64,000 nucleotides of DNA from Alistipes sp. (GTDB taxonomy: Bacteria; Bacteroidota; Bacteroidia; Bacteroidales; Rikenellaceae). Under the pieces are notes generated by a model. The model did not search any database and was not told where the DNA came from. It saw nothing but the letters and a program-made list of their open reading frames with translations. Of the stretch, positions 14,861 to 23,295 are shown in pieces (the stretch's first letter is position 1; every line of letters starts with the position of its first letter). The stretch lies in the NCBI GenBank assembly GCA_017937765.1, contig JAGBCY010000020.1, positions 124,001 through 188,000 on the forward strand. The letters run 5' to 3'. The position numbers were made by a program, and so were the translations under genes.

Positions 14861-16357
14861 ATGAAGAGATTTTTATATATTTTATTCGGCTTAATAGCTG
14901 TCATTGTGGCTGTTAGCTGTGAAGATGAGGGTCTTATTCTGCCGGGCGAGGAGGACAACACCGAGAAGCCCGACGACGGCAAAAAGCCGGGCGACACGGA
15001 TAATGACCTCTGCAACCCCGACTATCCCGACACGGGATGGGCAGCGGGAGAGCTCGACTGGGTGTTCGATATGAACGTCGTGCCCGAGATACGCATCACG
15101 GTGAGCGAGGAGGAGTGGAACAAGCTGCTCGAGGCCTATGATCGTGACTCAGACACAGATACTTACATCCATTGCGATGCCCAATTCGACTCGAAGGGCG
15201 AGAGCCACAATTTCGAGGATGCTGGCTTGCGCCTGAGGGGTAACACCTCGCGCCGCCGACCCGAGGGAAATGGTGGCGAGAAGCACAAGCGCGACAATGC
15301 CGACTGGCACCACTGCCACTTTATGCTAAACCTGCGTAAGTTCCAAAAGGATGACGCTCACGAACTGCACAACGTGCGCAAGATACACCTAAAGTGGCAC
15401 AAGGACGACCGCGCCTACTGCCGCGAGATCTACTCCTACGACCTGTTCCGTCGCTTCGGCATTTGGACCGCGGCGTACAGTTCGTACTGCCGATTGTGGA
15501 TACACGTCGAGGGGGATAAGGAGGCGGCATACTACGGTGTGTATGAGATGATTGAGGCGATAGACGACAAGTATGTGAAGAAGCGTAAGAGTCTGTTTGG
15601 CGATCACAACCACAACCTCTGGAAGTGTCGTTGGGGTGCGACGCTGAACTACAACGACATAAACCACGCGACGATATATTACGACGACGACTCGGGCTCG
15701 GACTACACCTACGAGCTTAAGTCGAACACCGATAATTTTGCCGCAGCACGCGAACAGCTCATCGAGTTCTCGCGCAACCTCACCCAGCGCAAGGGTCAGG
15801 ACTTCCACGACTGGATTGCATCGGTATGCGACGTGAGACTGCTACTCAGGACTTACGCCGTGAACGTGGCTCTCGGTATGTGGGACGACTACTGGAACAA
15901 CTGCAACAACTACTACATCTACTTCAACTCGTCGGATAAGAACAACTACAAATTCTTCTTCATCCCCTACGACTACGACAACACGCTCGGCACCTCGAGC
16001 CACTGTGGCGTACAGGATGATGCGGCGCGTCAGGACCCACTACGATGGGGTGATACGGGCAAGAACCCGCTGATTGGCAAGCTGTTGGAGTTTGACGACT
16101 ACCGTGCGATATATGTAGAGGCGTTGAACGAGTTGATCGCACCCGAGAACAATCTCTTCTACTGGGAGGCGTCCGTGGCGCGCATAAACGCGTGGCACGC
16201 GATGATTAGCGACTATGTTGAGAACGACACCGAGGAGGATTGCGAGATTAAAGATCGACCTGCAAGCTGGGGTAACCGCTACGAATATCGTCTGTTGGAC
16301 CCCTCGCCCGAGGTGAACTTCTTCCGCCTGAAGGCCGCGTCGATACCCGAAGAGTAG
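14861..16357 (+). CDS. CotH-family kinase-like surface lipoprotein
   Basis: 498 residues from the ATG at 14861; a GTG one codon earlier is less likely. The lipoprotein signal is MKRFLYILFGLIAVIVAVSC. The cysteine is followed by EDEG, an acidic start like the export signal of Bacteroidetes surface lipoproteins, and then a Pro/Asp/Lys-rich spacer. The CotH fold starts near 60 with PEIRITVSEEEWNKLL and continues through LRLRGNTSRRRP, YGVYEMIEAIDDKYVKKR and FFFIPYDYDNTLGTSSHCG, which carries the metal-binding Asp residues of CotH kinases. CotH proteins are atypical protein kinases or cell-surface assembly factors. They often sit with VTC and DUF4956 genes, which are present here 29 kb away. The substrate is unknown. 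Confidence 0.9.
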   Translation: MKRFLYILFGLIAVIVAVSCEDEGLILPGEEDNTEKPDDGKKPGDTDNDLCNPDYPDTGWAAGELDWVFDMNVVPEIRITVSEEEWNKLLEAYDRDSDTDTYIHCDAQFDSKGESHNFEDAGLRLRGNTSRRRPEGNGGEKHKRDNADWHHCHFMLNLRKFQKDDAHELHNVRKIHLKWHKDDRAYCREIYSYDLFRRFGIWTAAYSSYCRLWIHVEGDKEAAYYGVYEMIEAIDDKYVKKRKSLFGDHNHNLWKCRWGATLNYNDINHATIYYDDDSGSDYTYELKSNTDNFAAAREQLIEFSRNLTQRKGQDFHDWIASVCDVRLLLRTYAVNVALGMWDDYWNNCNNYYIYFNSSDKNNYKFFFIPYDYDNTLGTSSHCGVQDDAARQDPLRWGDTGKNPLIGKLLEFDDYRAIYVEALNELIAPENNLFYWEASVARINAWHAMISDYVENDTEEDCEIKDRPASWGNRYEYRLLDPSPEVNFFRLKAASIPEE

Positions 16358-16517
16358 TGGGCAACGAGGCGAGCGAGATGGATTGTGGCTCAAATTTGCA
16401 GCACCTATATATATTAACGTGATAGATTGACCGGTGGTAGAGACTCATTAATTAGGTGAATGGATAGCCCCGATCGCGAAAAAACGAGAGGAAAAATTAA
16501 AAAAAAGTATAAAAAGT

Positions 16518-18347
16518 ATGAATTTCTGGAAATCATTTAGTGCCTCGCTGCTTGCTATCGTGGTAAGCGTAGGACTCTTCTTCTTTCTAACGATAGTAAT
16601 GATAGTAGGTCTGGTAGCATCTATCGAGCCCACGGAGGAGAGCGTATCTTCTGATTCGGTGCTTCTTATCGACCTATCAAACAGCATCATCGACGCGCCG
16701 ATGACATCGCCATTAGGTAGCCTCGATGCTATGAGTATGGAATTCAGCGAGTCTATCACGTTGTTACGCGCACTATCGGCCATAGAAAACGCCGGCAAAG
16801 ATGATAACATCAAGGGTATCTGCATCAACATCGACGGCGAGGGCGTGGTGTCGGCAGCAAACCTCGAGGAGTTGCGCGCAGCAATCGAGCGTTTCAAGCT
16901 GACGGGAAAGTTCGTCGTGGCCTACGACGACACCTACACCCAGAGCGACTACTACCTTGCAAGCGTTGCCGACGAGGTGTTGCTCAACCCCGAGGGCTCG
17001 CTCGAGTGGAGGGGCACGAGTATGGCCGCGGAGTTCTACAAGGGCTTGATGGATAAGCTCGACATTGAGGTTGAAGTGTTCCGACCGACCGACTGCCGAT
17101 ATAAGAGCGGCGTTGAGCCATTCATCCTCACCGAGATGTCGGAGGCTAACCGCAAGCAGATGCAGAGCCTCGCCGACGCAACGTGGAATTCTATCTGCGA
17201 GGATGTGGCCGAGTCGCGCGGCATAAGCGTCGAGGAGTTGAAGAGATATGCTGCGGATTTGAGTATTACGCTCGCAGAGGATGCCTTGAACGCTGGCCTT
17301 ATCGACCGCATTGCCTATGAGGATGAGCTGAGCGATATCTACGACAGCTACGGCGTGGAGCGCAATGGCTACGATCTTCACAACTACATATCGCTTACCG
17401 AATATATAGAGACTATCGATCCCACGAAGCCCCGCGTATCGGTGGGTAATGAATCGTTGATCGCAAACTTGGATTCGCCGCTCGTGGCTATCATCTATGC
17501 CGATGGCGAGATTGTCGATGGCGACATCTATATGGATGGCTATGTCTACGGCACACGCCTCGCTCACGAGCTTCGTCAGGCACGCCTTAACGACGATACG
17601 AAGGCTGTCGTAGTGCGCGTTAACTCGCCCGGTGGCTCGGCACTCGCCTCGGAAGTGGCGTGGAGAGAGATGGAACTCTTGCAGCAGGAGAAGCCCGTGG
17701 TTGTGTCGATGGGTTCGATGGCGGCAAGTGGTGGCTACTATATCTCGGCACCGGCCGACTACATATTCGCCGACAAGCTCACGCTTACGGGCTCTATCGG
17801 TGTGTTTGGCGTTATCTTCAACCTCGAGAACACGCTGAAAAACAAGCTCGGCATCACGCTCGACTGGGCAAATACATCGCCCGCAGCGGGTGGTATGAAT
17901 GCCTTGCGTCCGCTTACCGACAAGGAGCGTAAGTCTATAATGGTGAGCATCGACCGCGTTTACAGCACCTTCACAGGCCACGTGGCCGAGGGTCGTAACC
18001 TCCCCATCGAGGAGGTTCTCAACATCGCCGAGGGTAGAGTGTGGAGCGGCACGCAGGCCATTGAGTGCGGTCTGGTGGATGAAATCGGTGGTCTGAACGA
18101 GGCTGTTGGCAAGGCTGCTGAGCTTGCCGATATTACTGACGACTACCTCTTATACGAGTTCTGTGCACCGCTTACTCCCTTCGAGGAGTGGCTCGACGAG
18201 ATGGGCGTGCTCTACGCCTCGAGCTGGGGTGTGGACTACAACATCCACAGCAACGTCATCCGCGAGATAATCTCGTCGGCTCCGATGGTTATCAACAACC
18301 ACGGCGTTCAGGCAATCGTTGCAGGAAAACCACGACTCAACTTTTAG
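16518..18347 (+). CDS. sppA: Signal peptide peptidase SppA (67-kDa type)
   Basis: 609 residues, the long two-repeat form of SppA. One N-terminal membrane anchor (about 7-35, LLAIVVSVGLFFFLTIVMIV) places the rest in the periplasm. The enzyme is a Ser-Lys protease that degrades cleaved signal peptides. The catalytic lysine is expected in RYKSGVEPF (about 196) and the serine in SMGSMAASGGYY (about 402-405). Both repeats are intact. The start ATG follows an A-rich stretch (AAAAAAGTATAAAAAGT), a common Bacteroidetes start context. The mrp gene follows on the same strand after 73 bp. Confidence 0.95.
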   Translation: MNFWKSFSASLLAIVVSVGLFFFLTIVMIVGLVASIEPTEESVSSDSVLLIDLSNSIIDAPMTSPLGSLDAMSMEFSESITLLRALSAIENAGKDDNIKGICINIDGEGVVSAANLEELRAAIERFKLTGKFVVAYDDTYTQSDYYLASVADEVLLNPEGSLEWRGTSMAAEFYKGLMDKLDIEVEVFRPTDCRYKSGVEPFILTEMSEANRKQMQSLADATWNSICEDVAESRGISVEELKRYAADLSITLAEDALNAGLIDRIAYEDELSDIYDSYGVERNGYDLHNYISLTEYIETIDPTKPRVSVGNESLIANLDSPLVAIIYADGEIVDGDIYMDGYVYGTRLAHELRQARLNDDTKAVVVRVNSPGGSALASEVAWREMELLQQEKPVVVSMGSMAASGGYYISAPADYIFADKLTLTGSIGVFGVIFNLENTLKNKLGITLDWANTSPAAGGMNALRPLTDKERKSIMVSIDRVYSTFTGHVAEGRNLPIEEVLNIAEGRVWSGTQAIECGLVDEIGGLNEAVGKAAELADITDDYLLYEFCAPLTPFEEWLDEMGVLYASSWGVDYNIHSNVIREIISSAPMVINNHGVQAIVAGKPRLNF

Positions 18348-18420
18348 GCTCGGCCATAAAACCGTGATCGTAGAAATGAGGCGATAGACTTGGAGAGATA
18401 AACAACAAACAATAGATACT

Positions 18421-19476
18421 ATGAACGAAGAATTAGAGTTACTTCTGCGCCAGATCATACACCCCGAGACTGGGCAGAATATTGTGGATAGCGGCTTTGT
18501 GGATCGAGCCGACAGGGGCGAGGATGGGTCGATAGCCATAACCCTGCGTTTTCAGAAGGCACGCGACCCCTTTGCTCAGAAGATAAAGCATCAGGTGGAG
18601 GCTCTTATGGGTGAGCGTTTCCCCGAGAGTCAGACGCTCGTTATCATCCGCGAGGCGGCACCAAAACCACGACGCAAGGAGAACATCACGACGACGACGG
18701 ACATCTGCCGCGTTGTGGCCATCGCCTCGGGTAAGGGCGGTGTGGGTAAGTCTACCGTGACGGCAAACCTCGCCGTGGCTCTGCGCCAGAGGGGTTATAA
18801 CGTGGGTATCCTCGATGCCGATATCTATGGTCCTTCGCAGACCAAGATGTTCGGCGTGGAGGGTTACATCCCCGAGGCTGAGCGCGATGAGGAGGGTAAC
18901 GACTTTATCATCCCCGCGCAGTCGCTCGGCATTAAGATTATGTCTATCGGATTCTTCATCCGCCCGACAGATGCCCTTATGTGGCGCGGTGGTATGGCTG
19001 TGAATGCGCTCCACCAGCTCACACACCAAACACGCTGGGGTAAGCTCGACTATCTGCTCATCGACCTCCCTCCCGGAACGGGCGATATTCACCTCTCCAT
19101 TATCAACGAGCTTCAGATCTCGGGTGCTGTGATTGTCTCTACGCCGCAGCAGGTGGCCGTGGCAGATGTTGTTCGTGGCGTGGAGATGTTCCGCCACGCG
19201 CAGGTAAACATCCCCGTGTTGGGCGTTGTTGAGAATATGGCGTGGTTCACTCCCGAGGAGCTGCCCAACAACCGCTACTACCTGTTTGGTAAGGGTGGTG
19301 CCAAGCAGTACGCCGAGGAGGCAGGCATCGACCTATTGGGTCAGGTGCCCATCATACAGTCGATTATGGAGGGTAGCGACGCGGGACGTCCGGCTGGTGG
19401 CTACGATCAGCGAGTCGAGGAGTTCTATGCTGAGATCGCCGAGAAGATTGTTGACAAACTCCCGGCGGAGTGTTAA
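18421..19476 (+). CDS. mrp: Mrp/ApbC iron-sulfur cluster carrier ATPase
   Basis: 351 residues. An N-terminal MIP18/DUF59-type domain (1-90, NEELELLLRQIIHPETGQNI) precedes a deviant Walker P-loop ATPase. The P-loop is GKGGVGKST (104-112), with DADIYGPSQ and LIDLPPGTGD as switch regions. Mrp/NBP35 proteins carry and transfer Fe-S clusters to apoenzymes. The C-terminal CxxC pair of many relatives is not present; a lone cysteine ends the protein (LPAEC). It follows sppA by 73 bp and is followed by a long AT-rich gap. Confidence 0.94.
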   Translation: MNEELELLLRQIIHPETGQNIVDSGFVDRADRGEDGSIAITLRFQKARDPFAQKIKHQVEALMGERFPESQTLVIIREAAPKPRRKENITTTTDICRVVAIASGKGGVGKSTVTANLAVALRQRGYNVGILDADIYGPSQTKMFGVEGYIPEAERDEEGNDFIIPAQSLGIKIMSIGFFIRPTDALMWRGGMAVNALHQLTHQTRWGKLDYLLIDLPPGTGDIHLSIINELQISGAVIVSTPQQVAVADVVRGVEMFRHAQVNIPVLGVVENMAWFTPEELPNNRYYLFGKGGAKQYAEEAGIDLLGQVPIIQSIMEGSDAGRPAGGYDQRVEEFYAEIAEKIVDKLPAEC

Positions 19477-19904
19477 TAATGGCGTTGAAAAGTGTTACAA
19501 AACTTTTGAAAAAAATATTTGCATTTCGAGGGACGACTGTTGTATATACGGCCATCTCTCTTTTGCAAATAAAAAGAATAGATTTTAATCATCATTTTAT
19601 CAACCGCAATTTGAAGTATTATAAACCTCGGGTGTTAATAAAATATAATTGTAAATATGTTAATAAAGAGGTGTTAATAGTGTTTATTATTTTTATATTT
19701 ATCTAATTTTTAAATAATTAAAACAAAAAATAATCAAAAATTAAATGTAGTAATTGTTGGTAATTTTGGAGGTTGGAAGTTACTGACATAATCAACAGCT
19801 ATTATTATTCTTTATCTTTTATTTAATATTAATATAAGTATAAAAAAATAAATAATAAATGTTGACAACATCGCCCCGATGAGCCTCGCAAGGAGAAAAC
19901 TCGT

Positions 19905-19955
19905 TTTTCGGAAAATGGTCAGTAGGCGTAGTAAAAGAGTGAAATTTTCCGAAAA
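19905..19955. repeat. 12-bp inverted repeat upstream of nrnA
   Basis: TTTTCGGAAAAT (19905-19916) is the exact reverse complement of ATTTTCCGAAAA (19944-19955), with 27 bp between. It ends 25 bp before the -7 box at 19981. It could be an operator pair; no T run follows. Confidence 0.6.
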
Positions 19956-19980
19956 GTGAAAAAGTTACATCTATTTTTTG

Positions 19981-19988
19981 TATATTTG
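19981..19988 (+). promoter_or_regulatory. -7 box TATATTTG of nrnA
   Basis: TATATTTG matches TAnnTTTG; the -33 region lacks TTTG. It would give a leader of about 100 nt to the nrnA ATG. Confidence 0.5.
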
Positions 19989-20096
19989 CAATCATTAGAT
20001 TGACTTACTACATTGAGGCATTGCTGCTCGGAGTCTCGGAAGTGATGGGAAGTGAAGAACTTTTTGTAGTGTATTTGTCATCGTTTATTGTGAATT

Positions 20097-21122
20097 ATGC
20101 AGATAGGTAGTAATAAGATTGAAGAGCTCAAGAGTTACCTCGCCACGCCGCAGAGGATAGTGATCCTCGCACATACAAATCCCGATGGCGATGCCGTGGG
20201 CTCGTCGCTGGCTTGGGCCGAGATACTCGAAAAGCAGGGACACAGCGTCACCTGTATTGTCCCAAATAGATTCCCCTACTACTTAGAATTTATGCCCGGA
20301 TGCCAGAATATCGTCATCCACAAGGGCGACAAGGAGGGACGTGCCGAGGCGGCGGTGAGGAGTGCCGATATAATCTTCTGCCTCGACTTCCACACGATGA
20401 CACGCCTCGATGGCCTCGGCGACGTTATAGACCATAATCAGCACGCCAAGCGTATTCTCATAGACCACCACCTCGACCCCACGGAGGACTTCGACCTTAT
20501 GATCTCGTACCCCGTGGCATCGAGCACCTGCTACCTCGTGGCTCTGCTCGTCGAGCAGCTCTATGGCGCGGAGCATATTTCGCGTACGATGGCCGAGAAT
20601 CTGTTTGTGGGTATGATGACCGATACGGGCAACTTCGCCTTCTCGAGCGTAACGCCCGATGTGTTCCGTATGGTTGCGGTGCTGGCCGAGAAGGGTATCT
20701 CAATTCCCGATATTCATAACCACGTATATAACTCATTTACAGAGGGTCGCGCACGTCTGTTTGGCTACGTCATAAACCGTAAGATGAAGATATTTCACAA
20801 CGGCTCTGTGGCACATATGTCGCTCACGGCCGACGAGCTACGTCGCTTCTGGTTCCAGCAGGGCGACTCCGAGGGTTTTGTGAACTATCCGCTGACGATC
20901 AAGAAGATGAAGATCTCGGCGATGTTTACCGAGCATACCGACTTCATCCGCGTGTCGTTGCGCTCGCGAGCCGACATCGACGTCAATATCTTTGCGCAGC
21001 GTTACTTCCACGGCGGCGGACATAAGAATGCTGCAGGCGGCAAGTCGTTCGTGTCGATGGAGGAGACCCTCAAACATTTCGAGCGTTGCATCAAGGAGTA
21101 TGCTGCGGAGGGTAGACTCTAA
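20097..21122 (+). CDS. nrnA: DHH/DHHA1 phosphoesterase, NrnA-type oligoribonuclease/pAp phosphatase
   Basis: 341 residues. Motif I is NPDGDAVGS (28-36), motif II CLDFHTMTRLD (95-105), motif III the DHH of LIDHHLDP (123-125) and motif IV GMMTDTGNF. The C-terminal DHHA1 substrate-binding part ends with GGGHKNAAGG. Enzymes of this type degrade 2-5 nt RNA (nanoRNA) and dephosphorylate pAp with Mn2+, replacing Orn where it is absent. The start ATG is the first in frame. An exporter gene follows after 70 bp in the same direction. Choice between NrnA and other DHH phosphoesterases rests on length and motif layout. Confidence 0.9.
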   Translation: MQIGSNKIEELKSYLATPQRIVILAHTNPDGDAVGSSLAWAEILEKQGHSVTCIVPNRFPYYLEFMPGCQNIVIHKGDKEGRAEAAVRSADIIFCLDFHTMTRLDGLGDVIDHNQHAKRILIDHHLDPTEDFDLMISYPVASSTCYLVALLVEQLYGAEHISRTMAENLFVGMMTDTGNFAFSSVTPDVFRMVAVLAEKGISIPDIHNHVYNSFTEGRARLFGYVINRKMKIFHNGSVAHMSLTADELRRFWFQQGDSEGFVNYPLTIKKMKISAMFTEHTDFIRVSLRSRADIDVNIFAQRYFHGGGHKNAAGGKSFVSMEETLKHFERCIKEYAAEGRL

Positions 21123-21192
21123 GAGCGGGATGATGAGAGTGTAACATTTTATGTGGCTGAGCACGAGGCTACGGCCATAACAGATAGATATA

Positions 21193-23031
21193 ATGATTAA
21201 GACATACTTTCGATTACTGAACTTTGCGCGGCCCTTAAGCCGATATACGATACCCTATTTCCTCTTCGCAGCGTTGCACGCCGTGTTCAACACGTTCAAC
21301 TATGCGATGATCATTCCCATCCTCAATGCAATGTTTGCAACGGATGGAGGCTTTCAGTTTGAGCCCATCTACACGATGCCTGCAATAGAGTTTAACCAGC
21401 AGGGTTTCAACGACATACTATCGTTCTTGTACACGAATATAATAGGCGAGGATTTCTCGAACGTTAAGTTCCTCGGCCTGCTCGGTGGCGTGACGGTGTG
21501 TATGAACCTGTTGAGTAATCTGTTCCGCTATGCTGCGGCAATGACCGTCGAGAGTCTGAGAATAAACACCGTGCAGCGTATGCGCGACGAGATGTTCAAG
21601 CACGTGGTGGATATGAACGTGGGCTACTTCAGCGACCAGCGCAAGGGCGACATTATGTCGAAGATTACGCAGGATGTTATGGTCGTTCAGTTCTGCATCA
21701 CAAACACGCTCCAGGTGGCATTCCGCGATCCTTTCCTTATCATTGGCTATTTGACACTAATGATTGGTATATCGTGGCAGTTGTCGCTCTTTGCCGTCAT
21801 CTTCCTTCCGATCGTGGGTGTTGTCATCGGTAGCATCGTCAAGCGTCTGCGCCACCCCGCAAAGCGCGGTCAGGAGCGTATGGGAGATATGGTGTCGGTG
21901 CTCGACGAGACACTCTCGGGTATGAAGATAGTGAAGGGATATAACGCCTCGGGATTCATCACCAAGAAGTTTATGAAGATAAATGCCGACCTGTCGCGCA
22001 TACTCATCTCTATGGCGCGCCGCCAGCAGTTGGCATCGCCTATGAGCGAGTTCCTCGGCATCACGGCTGTGGCCGTTATCCTCGTCTTTGGAGGCACGCT
22101 CGTGGATGATGGATATGTTACGGGTGCTGGATTTATCGCCTTCATCGCCGCCTTCTCGCAGATTACACGTCCGTTGCGCTCGTTCATCGACCAGTTTGCA
22201 AACATCAATCAGGGTGTTGCGGCGGGTGAGCGAATATTTACTATCATCGACGCCCAGAGCGCAGTGAACGACAAGCCTAATGCTCGTGAGTTTAAGGGAC
22301 TTAAGGATTCTATTGAGCTCCGCAACGTACACTTCTCGTATGATGGCGAGAGGGAGATTATCAACAACGTGAACCTTAAGATTCGCAAGGGCGAGACCGT
22401 TGCGTTGGTGGGTGCCTCGGGTGGCGGTAAGTCGACGCTTAGCGAACTCGTTCCGCGCTTCTACGACGTGACGGCGGGCGAGGTACTCTTCGACGGCATC
22501 CCCGTGGATGAGTATCAGCAGGAGTCGCTAAGAAGGAAGATGAGCATCGTGTCGCAGGAGACCGTGCTTTTCAACGATAGCATCGAGGGTAACATCCTTA
22601 TGGGCCGCCCATCGGCATCGCACGACGAGGTTGTAGAGGCATCGAAGGTGGCAAATGCCCACGGCTTTATTATGGAGAGTCCCGAGGGTTACGATACCAA
22701 CATAGGCGACCGCGGAACGAAGCTCTCAGGAGGTCAGCGTCAGCGTATTAGCATTGCGCGTGCTGTGCTTAAGAATCCCGAGATTTTGATCCTCGACGAG
22801 GCTACATCGGCCCTCGATACCGAGAGCGAGAAGCTCGTGCAGGAGGCTCTAACCAAGCTCCTCGAGGGACGTACCTCCATCGTCATTGCCCACCGCCTCA
22901 GCACCATCTATAATGCCGACCGCATCTACGTCATCGACCAGGGACGTGTTGCCGAGGAGGGTACCCATCAGGAGCTTCTCGACAAGAGGGGGATTTATGC
23001 GCATCTTATTGAAATGCAGTCATTCACTTAA
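21193..23031 (+). CDS. MsbA-like ABC exporter (permease-ATPase fusion)
   Basis: 612 residues, a half-transporter that would act as a homodimer. The membrane domain (about 20-340) has six helices. The ATPase has Walker A GASGGGKSTL (about 407-416), the signature LSGGQRQRI (about 511), Walker B ILILDEATSALD and the switch IAHRLSTI. Close relatives flip lipid A core or other lipids (MsbA) or export drugs; the sequence alone does not decide between these. The stop codon TAA is also the first three bases of the long palindromic repeat at 23029-23160. The convergent neighbour is the aldolase gene. Confidence 0.92.
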   Translation: MIKTYFRLLNFARPLSRYTIPYFLFAALHAVFNTFNYAMIIPILNAMFATDGGFQFEPIYTMPAIEFNQQGFNDILSFLYTNIIGEDFSNVKFLGLLGGVTVCMNLLSNLFRYAAAMTVESLRINTVQRMRDEMFKHVVDMNVGYFSDQRKGDIMSKITQDVMVVQFCITNTLQVAFRDPFLIIGYLTLMIGISWQLSLFAVIFLPIVGVVIGSIVKRLRHPAKRGQERMGDMVSVLDETLSGMKIVKGYNASGFITKKFMKINADLSRILISMARRQQLASPMSEFLGITAVAVILVFGGTLVDDGYVTGAGFIAFIAAFSQITRPLRSFIDQFANINQGVAAGERIFTIIDAQSAVNDKPNAREFKGLKDSIELRNVHFSYDGEREIINNVNLKIRKGETVALVGASGGGKSTLSELVPRFYDVTAGEVLFDGIPVDEYQQESLRRKMSIVSQETVLFNDSIEGNILMGRPSASHDEVVEASKVANAHGFIMESPEGYDTNIGDRGTKLSGGQRQRISIARAVLKNPEILILDEATSALDTESEKLVQEALTKLLEGRTSIVIAHRLSTIYNADRIYVIDQGRVAEEGTHQELLDKRGIYAHLIEMQSFT

Positions 23032-23160
23032 TTTCTTGTGATAAGGGGCCATCTTTGCCCCATCCCTAAAAGTAGACTACCGCGGGCTGTACGTCACAGT
23101 ACTATCCCGTGGTAGTCTCTTTTGTGATAGGCCAAATCTAACCCCTTATCGCAATAAATT
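23029..23160. repeat. ERIC-like long palindrome, unit 2, starting in the stop codon of the ABC gene
   Basis: It begins TAATTTCTTGTGATAAGGGG, where TAA is the upstream gene's stop, and ends CCCCTTATCGCAATAAATT. The central hairpin (23074-23118) has arms AGACTACC and GGTAGTCT. It is a near-copy of unit 1a in reverse orientation, and the following 80 bp (to about 23243) also match the flank of unit 1a. It lies between convergent genes. Confidence 0.85.
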
Positions 23161-23184
23161 GTGGTGTGCTATCCCGAGCACAGT

Positions 23185-23243
23185 ATTATAAGTTAGTAAT
23201 TGCTAACTCTCAATTACTCACTCCTCACTCCTCATTACTAATT
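23185..23243. repeat. GAGTAATTAG-type low-complexity repeat, junction 2
   Basis: This is the inverted copy of the tract at 9875-9930, including AGTTAG-taatt-GCTAACT and CTCCTCACTCCTCATTACTA. A small hairpin TGTGCT-atcccg-AGCACA precedes it at 23165-23182. Confidence 0.6.
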
Positions 23244-23279
23244 AAAAAAAAGGAGTGCATTCGTCGCACCCCTTTTTTT
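23244..23279. terminator. Bidirectional terminator between the ABC gene and fba
   Basis: Eight A, then GGAGTGC, a 7-nt loop, GCACCCC and seven T. One A-C mismatch on the plus strand becomes a G-U pair on the minus strand. It can end transcripts from both convergent genes. Confidence 0.8.
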
Positions 23280-23295
23280 GTCTTACACTCGTGGC

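Larger units (their letters stand above)
19477..20096. other. AT-rich island upstream of nrnA
   Basis: About 620 bp without a credible gene. The part 19490-19870 is strongly AT-rich and holds three TGTTAATA words (19633, 19658, 19672), a TGTTGACAACA dyad (19860-19870) and long A/T runs. A 78-codon frame at 19470-19706 is poor in normal codon use and looks accidental. The right part carries a 12-bp inverted repeat and the nrnA -7 box. The AT-rich part could be a replication-origin-like or nucleoid-protein-bound region, or just a long promoter region. Confidence 0.5.

Noticed and set aside
16773..17981. 402-codon frame opposite sppA
   Set aside because: Shadow frame without domain or promoter.
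17977..17988. GGCCACGTGGCC palindrome in sppA considered as parS
   Set aside because: It shares only the CACGTG core; the flanking GTT/AAC needed by ParB is missing, and it encodes G-H-V-A.
19470..19706. 78-codon AT-rich frame after mrp
   Set aside because: Codon use is unlike all neighbours (Ile/Lys/Asn runs). It is explained by base composition.
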